Shown in pieces: positions 57,780 through 64,000 of a stretch of DNA of 64,000 nt. Source of the stretch: Strongylocentrotus purpuratus (lineage: Eukaryota; Echinodermata; Echinoidea; Camarodonta; Strongylocentrotidae). The notes under the pieces are model-generated. The model saw only the letters and a program-made list of their open reading frames with translations, made no database searches and was not told where the DNA came from. The position numbers and the translations under genes were made by a program. The stretch covers positions 27,513,228 through 27,577,227 of the forward strand of contig NW_022145601.1 in assembly GCF_000002235.5 (NCBI RefSeq). The letters are read 5' to 3'. The first letter of the stretch is position 1, and the number at the start of each line of letters is the position of its first letter.

Positions 57780-57955
57780 TGTATCGATTTTTGACAGATT
57801 GGATTACAATATTTTGATTAGGAATTATTGATTGATCTCAATGTCAGACCATTTATTATAAATTGGGTAATAAGTTTTTTAGAACAACGTTTTCAGTGTG
57901 TAAAATGTAAAAATGTTTGTTCTAAATATGTCCATGCCGGGGTTCAGGCGCGCCG
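57780..57955 (+). pseudogene. Non-LTR reverse transcriptase relic
   Basis: FDRLDYNILIRN in one frame, then LNVRPFIINWVISFLEQRFQ and YVHAGV in another, fit the RT palm region of LINEs (FDxVDHxIL, then GVPQG expected). A frameshift and a stop break it, and it ends where a G-rich repeat begins. Confidence 0.7.
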
Positions 57956-58190
57956 GAAGCAGTTTGGGATTGGGGGGGGGGGGGGGGGGCCGGGGGAACA
58001 TTCCAGGGGCCTCACCTTCCAAGGGCAGTGACATAATGAGAAAAAAACGTTCGGAAGGGGGGGGGGGGAGACGAAAAATCTGCATCATCACCACCAGTCT
58101 TACACGTTACATGCAGGTCCCGCGGAACGTTTTTCAAAGTGGAGTATTTACGATCAGGTAGAGCGTAAATTGGCGTGGGGTCCAGGGCAT
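57956..58190 (+). repeat. G-tract-rich repeat start (GGCGCGCCGGAAGC)
   Basis: CAGGCGCGCCGGAAGCAGTT is followed by G tracts of about 17 and 13 nt. It leads into the 94-bp array and is probably one composite repeat with it. Confidence 0.45.
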
Positions 58191-58650
58191 ATGAGCCTCG
58201 GCAGGGGGTCAAGGGGCAGGGCCCCCGGAAGCTCAGGATTTTAGGTATTTAATTACGGTCAGATGAGCATCCAGGGGCCCGCCTTAGGGCCCTTGGTGGG
58301 GTCCAGGGGGCAGAGCCCCCGGAAGCTCAGGATTTTAGGTATTTAACTACGGTCAGATGAGCATCCGGGGCCCCCCTTAGAGCCCTTGGTGGGGTCCAGG
58401 GGGCAGAGCCCCTGAAAGCTCAGGGGTTTTAGGTATTTAATTATGGTCAGATGAGCATCCGGGGCCCCCCTTAGAGCCCTTGGTGGGGTCCAGGGGGCAG
58501 AGCCCCCGGAAGCTCAGGATTTTAGGTATTTAACTACGGTCAGATGAGCATCCGGGGGCCCCCCTTAGAGCCCTTGGTGGGGTCCAGGGGGCAGAGCCCC
58601 CGGAAGCTCAGGGGTTTTAGGTATTTAATTACGGTCAGATGAGCATTTTT
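58190..58650 (+). repeat. ~94-bp tandem array, about 4.8 copies
   Basis: Unit: GGTCCAGGGGGCAGAGCCCC, GGAAGCTCAGGATTTTAGGT, ATTTAATTACGGTCAGATGA, GCATCCGGGGCCCCCCTTAG, GCCCTTGGTGG. GTCC recurs at 58301, 58393, 58488 and 58582. Each unit has a GGGGGC/GCCCCC hairpin. Confidence 0.88.
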
Positions 58651-59964
58651 TATACCTTATTTGTGACATTGGCAGGTCACTTATTTTTTCTCTCCACCTT
58701 TCTTTCTTTTTCTCTTTAAATTACTTTTTTCAAAAAGTGAGGGGGGGGGGGGGGCTCGAGCCCAGCCACTTTGCAGACCATGACATAAAGGCTTCTAAAT
58801 AAGCGTATTTTTCGCCCGACTGTAATTTGGGAATTCCTTATTTTCCAACAAACGCATAAAAATGGTTTACAAAAAAATGGAGAAAAAATACCGGAAAATC
58901 ATGTCATAACAGCAACATTTGTAAATCACTGGTATCGTATAGATATACCCCCCCCCCCCCCATCAGTACGCCAGCGTTCAGGGGCTCATGTCTTCTCACC
59001 CCTATAACAAAACAAAAAAACAGACACGCTTTCCCATTCTCGCACAATTATGTCCACGATATGCGCATGTCGCTATTATAAACCGTATATGTAGCATGCG
59101 TTTGAATGGAATGGTATATGTGATTTAATTCAGGTTTTTACTATTGTTATGCTCTTTTGGGTTAAAAATACAAACCATGTTTATTCCTTTACTGCTTTTT
59201 TTTTTTTTTTTTTTTGGAGGGGAGTGGGGCCCCCCTCGTGTTAAACAAAATGCAATACCATATTGTATTGATCTTCTTAATAATCGCTGATTGTTTTAAG
59301 TTTTTCTTTACAAACCCGATCATAAAAGCATTAACATATATTCAAATATCCCCTACCATCCCTAATGTAACTAAATGCGACCCCACCCTTATCACACATC
59401 CTGCTAACAATTGATTTAATTAGTTATAACATATGCTACATATTATCTAATTTAGTCTGTTATTACACTGATTATGTTTACGGCAAAAGCCAATGGGATT
59501 GCGAAATTTAAATATAAAAATGATAAAAATATTTTTGAACATGTTTGTTACACAAATTTAGCGTGCCTAACTGACGGTAATTCATTGTAAAACATGGATC
59601 CACGATACAAAAATGTAACGTTTCGGAAGCATTAAATTTTCATTATATCTTAGTATGACAATTTTCCTTAAATACAAATTTATCAGTCATATATTTAGGT
59701 GCTAGCTCATGAAACAGTAACAAATAAATATGTCTCCTACACCAAGATGTTAGGGTTTCCCCAACTCAAGGTATCGTGAATCTGATGTTCACAAGGTTTA
59801 ACCTGAAGAATAATTCTTCCTGCCCGATTCTGAAGCTTTTGAAGTTGATCAAAACGATTATTATTTGCAATTTGCCGAACAGTATCCGCATAGTCAAAGT
59901 GAGGCATGATTACAGATGCTTAGTTCAAAGCAAAACAAATAACGTTATATTCCGGCTTTAACCA

Positions 59965-61560
59965 CCCCCGTACAGCTCATTTTATGTATGTTATTACCAA
60001 AGAAAAACAGATATCAGCCAGTCACTCAATAGTGTCTGACAATGAAGTCTAGAAAGTTAAGGGGTTTCCTTGGATAAGTTGAATACTAAGTCACTGCTAA
60101 ATCCAGAGGCCGCGCTCCCGTGGGGGGGGGGGGGGCAGGGGGCACAGTGCCCCTCCACTTTTTCAAGTACCCCATAATTGCCCATTTTTCCATAGGAATA
60201 GTGCCCCTTTTACTTTGACTAGTGCCCCCAGGGGCGTACGCAGGGGGGGGGTTTGGGGGTTAAAACCCCCCCCCTTTGGTATTTTTATGTGTGTAAACCC
60301 CCTAAAAAAAACTAAACCCCCCCCCCTTTTTTTTTTTTTTTTTTTTTTAATTAAAAAAAAAAAAAAATATGCCCACGACTAACGTAAAGTGACCTTACCC
60401 CTTTTTATCTGTGATAAGTGCCCCGTTTAGTTTATCATGTGCCTCTTTTTCATTTTAACAAGAGCCACTTCCCCCTTCTCATAAAAGCCCCCTTTTTTCA
60501 CCTACGATAAATGCCCCTATTCAAATCTTATCGGTGCCTTTTTCTTTCAACAAATGCACATTTCCCTTTATCATTAGTGCCCCTTTTTCATTCTCATAAG
60601 TGTCTCTTTTCGTGTATGGTCAGTGCCCCTTTTCAGATACGATAAGTGCCCCTTTTCACATCTGATAATTACCCTTTTAGCAATGATATGTGCCCCATTT
60701 TCCTTTTTGATAAGGAACCTATCCCTCATTCATAAATGCCCCTTTTCACTTCTTATAAATGTCTAAAATCTAATGGGTGCCTCTTTTCCGTCGACAAATG
60801 CCCATTTCCCATTCTCAAAAAATCCCTTTTCATCCCTGTTGCGCGCCTCTTTTTTAGGTGTAAAAGGTGCCCCATTTTCACCTCTGATAATTAGCCGTTG
60901 CTCCTTTTCTTTTCTAATAAGTGTCTTAACCCTTTCGATAAGTGACACCTATTCCTCTCATCATTAAACGTGCCCCTAATTTCAAGCAACTAAGAGAAAT
61001 TGCCCCCAAAGCTCGTTTGCTCGTAGTTACAGATGTTATAATTATGTAACTTATCAAAGATCTTTTTAGTCTTCCGTTATGAGAATGTGCTTATAACCCC
61101 ATCAGGATTGGGGTTTTTCTCTTTAAAAGATGTAATTTTTCGCACTGCGACCTCACAGATCTTTAAAAATTTCCTCGCTCGCTTTGCTCTCTCACAAATA
61201 TATATTTCAGACCATCACACCCAACTGCAAGGTATGATGCTTAAGCAATATATTATATGATGTATAAAGAGAAACAAAATATTGAAATCACCCGTGATAA
61301 AGTAATCACAATATAGGGGTATATACCAATGTCTAAAAAAAATAATTATATTTTCACTTTGAGATTTCCCTTTGAAGGTGTCCTTTTTTTCTCCATAAAG
61401 TGCCCTTTTTTGTTGGTGCCCTCCCACTTTGGAAGACGCTCCGCCGCCTCTGCTGCTAATGTTTAAATTTCACAGATAGGACATACGTGACATGTTCATA
61501 ATTCCTACAAAGTTCTACAAAATTCGATGTTGGCTGCAAAAGTTACATAGTATCTTTGAA
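59965..61560 (+). mobile_element. Second copy of the 8872 TTAA MITE, split by an insertion
   Basis: 59968-60100 and 61452-61550 align with the two halves of 8872-9398 (ATGTTATTACCAAAGAAAA, TCACTCAATAGT, TTTAAATTTCACAGATAGG). The left terminus is lost and the right terminus has decayed. Confidence 0.75.
60101..61451. mobile_element. 1.35-kb hAT-like insertion with GTGCCCC repeats
   Basis: It is flanked by ACTGCTAA (60093-60100) and GCTGCTAA (61452-61459). Ends AGAGGCCGCG and CGCCGCCTCT are imperfect inverse. The core is a degenerate ~30-bp repeat with GATAAGTGCCCCTTTT. Another G-rich repeat start (AGGGGCGTACGCAGGGGG) is nested at about 60230. Confidence 0.65.
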
Positions 61561-61904
61561 AGAAATATGTATTTGGGCTATCATCATGATAAGGAAACCT
61601 AACCCTTTTTTCGGTTTAATAAAATTTGGAGTGGACTATTATTATTATTATTATTATTTATTATACTATTTTGAAGCAGTTGTTTCTTCTGGTGTCTGTT
61701 TGGTAAAGGCGAGGCTGGAGGCGACATTTCACCTTTCACGGTGATATTCCGTGATCTGCTACCAGGATTACGATGGGTTCAAGCCCTTACAATGGATTAA
61801 CGATGCATCACAAGTTAGCGTTAGTGAAATCCTACCCAGGAGTAAAGTGAAATCCAAAAGCAGCTCATCGCCAATGGACGATGGATGAAACTTAGCAATC
61901 GATC

Positions 61905-62010
61905 GATCCAGGCGCAGGGGGGGGGGGGGGGGGGTGTTTTGGGGGTTAAACCCCCTCCATTTTGTTTTGGGGGTGAGCCCCCCCCCTCCACCCCCACTAA
62001 GCTAAATATC
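61905..62010 (+). repeat. G/C-tract repeat fragment
   Basis: CAGGCGCA, an 18-nt G tract, then GGGGGTTAAACCCCCTCC and a C tract. It resembles the block at 60230-60330. Confidence 0.6.
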
Positions 62011-62213
62011 GGTCAGCGCGATTTTCTAATTTCGGGGGGCAAAAAAGGGGCAACAAATATTGCCCCTGCCTTAAAAGGACGTCACATTGCCTTAGAAGGA
62101 TGTCACACGTGGCAGTCCACGTTCTCGTCGTGCAAATCTAAAAGTTCCTATTGCCTACTACAAGACGTCAATGCCATTACCCGCAATCGCATTGGTAGTC
62201 ATCTCATCGAAGT

Positions 62214-62508
62214 CTGGGGGTGTTTCACAAAGATCCTAAGTCAAACTTAACTCTAAGTTGGACTTAACAAATATGGAGAGCCATTTGTGGCCTTAAAATA
62301 AAATATATTCACAAGCAAAAAATCAAGTATTTTAGACTTTTTATAAATTCAACATCAAAAACATGAAATCTCCTTGATATTAGAAAATATAAATGATTTG
62401 AATCAACATTTTATGCAAAATATTTTTATAGATGCTAACGGCTTTCCATAATTGTTAAGTCCAACTTAGAGATAAGTTCAACTTAGGATCTTTGTGAAAC
62501 ACCCCCAG
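62214..62508. mobile_element. MITE with long terminal inverted repeats, 295 bp
   Basis: CTGGGGGTGTTTCACAAAGA followed by TCCTAAGT at the left mirrors ACTTAGGATCTTTGTGAAAC followed by ACCCCCAG at the right. Pairing continues, with a few mismatches, through TCTAAGTTGGACTTAAC, about 55 bp per arm. Confidence 0.9.
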
Positions 62509-63127
62509 GTCTGGCAAAATATTAAAAAGTAAACCAAATGCATGATGAAACATAATTACTTATTCAAGATAGGAAACTGTAAGGATTCTAAGAAATGGAG
62601 AACAGTCACTGTTGAAATGTGTCTATTTAAAAAAAAATTGTACACAAAATGTGATTCATTCCATAATTAATGAAATCAGGCGTTTACTAGCTTTTGTTGT
62701 GCAACTGATACAAAATTAGGGCAGAACAAACAAACACTGCCTTTTTTATAACAAACTTTAGTAGGACATTTGTGTTTCTGGTGTGACTGGTATACTGTGA
62801 TTTTATGTTAGTTTTAGATATGGATATATCTTTTCCCTTATAAATGGATGAAGTCTTGGTAAGTGCTTATAAAAAATTATTTCAGAATTTTCAACCAATT
62901 AGGAATTTACATTGGCTCTGTAAATGTAGTAAACACAGTCATGTTTAATGTTTAGTAAAATGCAATGAAACCAACATATTTATGATTTACTTGCAGACTT
63001 GAAAAAAAAAGTTGATTGAGCATGGACATTGCATCATTGGTAGCCTCGTGATGTTTTCTTTAAACATCCTACAAATATACAGTATAATTCTTTTTAGTCG
63101 TTTAACCTTGATTGCAATTCTGAACAT

Positions 63128-64000
63128 ATAACACCCCATTCACAGTGGCCTCAAACACCGCGACAGCAGCGGGACTGTCCCGCTGCTGTCGCGGTGTTGT
63201 CTTCAGTGTGAAGGCTCGGACCCGTTATAAACTATCGCGGGATAACACCGCCTCGCGATAACGCCGCGACAAACTATCGCTAGGCTCGCCTAGCTACAGC
63301 AGCGGGACAGTCCCGCTGCTGTCGCGGTGTTTACTCAGTGTGAAGGCTCTCCGCTATAACACCGCGACAAACACGTGTGATTTGTTTACTTACCTATCAC
63401 TGACCTCTTTTCTCCAGCAATGGGGAACATAAAGTGAAATAGAAATAAAGTAACCAGTGGATTCAAATTGATTTTATTATTATGTAGATTTATAATTATC
63501 CAAATAAAAATATTTCACACTTCAAAAAATTAAAATATTCTGACTGGAAGCAATAAAAATGCTAGTTTTTTAAAAAGTAATATGATCGAGGATACAAAAA
63601 GCAACTTGACGGCCCGAATTCACAAAGCAAGGTTTGAGCTCAGACCAAGGTTTGAGCTCAAACCTCCTTTTGTATCGCCAAACCTCCCTTTGTTATTTAC
63701 AAACCAGGTTTGTAAATAACAAAAGGAGGTTTGGCGAAACAAAAGGAGGTTTGAGGTCAAACCTTGGTCTGAGCTCAAACCTTGCTTTGTGAATTCGAGC
63801 CACTATGTTTACCCTAAAACCCCGCGCTGAAGTATTTCCGGTCATATCGGGGTCACTCGCGGGTCATGAGCCATGCATACACGTGTTTGTTACGGAGGTA
63901 ATAAAAATCACCCGCTGCAGCGTGAATGGGTACATGATATTTATCCCGCTGCTGCAGCGGGATAACTTTTCTACTGTGAATGCATTTGTAGCGGTGTAAT
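63128..64000. mobile_element. GC-palindrome element reaching the window end
   Basis: The left ATAACACC, CATTCACAGT is mirrored at the right window edge by ACTGTGAATG and GGTGTAAT. Near the left end is the 45-nt palindrome 63157-63201 (ACACCGCGACAGCAGCGGGA and its inverse). A similar palindrome is at about 63297-63330, and ATCCCGCTGCTGCAGCGGGA lies at 63943. The exact right end may lie outside the window. Confidence 0.6.
63611..63801. mobile_element. 191-bp foldback palindrome nested in the 63128 element
   Basis: Two ~95-nt arms (GAATTCACAAAGCAAGGTTT, GAGCTCAGACCAAGGTTTGA, TTATTTACAAACC and inverse) meet with almost no loop and about four or five mismatches. Confidence 0.88.

Noticed and set aside
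60763..60967. Open frames in the GTGCCCC-rich region
   Set aside because: Both strands are open because of the degenerate repeat; no protein similarity.

Overview
The window looks like nuclear DNA of a marine invertebrate deuterostome, most likely an echinoderm (sea urchin type). It holds intron-rich animal genes with GT-AG introns, and non-coding DNA packed with short TTAA-flanked and hAT-like MITEs, tRNA-derived SINEs, foldback elements, minisatellites and long G/C homopolymers. The phylum is inferred from this style; no marker gene fixes it.

Two protein-coding genes can be assembled completely, tail to tail. (1) disp3, + strand, 2528-32883: 16 coding exons giving a 1460-residue Dispatched-3-type (RND/sterol-sensing) membrane protein. 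All splice phases agree. A single symmetrical phase 1-1 exon encodes a follistatin-type EGF/Kazal module between the two RND halves. Degenerate copies of exon 11 and exon 13 lie near the real exons. (2) SEC62, - strand, 57132-43561: 8 coding exons giving a 419-residue ER translocation protein with two membrane segments, a Lys-rich cytosolic segment and an acidic tail with a DFEMI motif like the human LC3-interacting region. About 10.7 kb of repeat-rich DNA separates the two stop codons. No other gene is supported: 57.1-64 kb and the introns hold only mobile-element fragments and repeats.

Layout: 1-2.5 kb disp3 upstream, with the end of a repeat at the window edge; 2.5-32.9 kb disp3; 32.9-43.5 kb intergenic, with a 50-bp satellite, TTAA MITEs, hairpin-ended elements and a 33-bp satellite inside a MITE; 43.5-57.1 kb SEC62; 57.1-64 kb SEC62 upstream, with a perfect 69-bp inverted repeat 162 bp from the start codon, a reverse-transcriptase relic, a 94-bp array and nested MITEs.

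The most unusual non-coding signal is a set of four sequence-unrelated repeat families (nine copies). They share a common design: short palindromic or inverted ends and, in three of the four, a core of tandem ~100-150 bp subunits that repeatedly carry AGGTCA half-sites, often as perfect AGGTCAAAGGTCA (DR1 nuclear-receptor-type) motifs. The two genes have no obvious functional link: disp3 belongs to the lipid/Hedgehog-related RND transporter family, SEC62 to ER protein import and ER-phagy.
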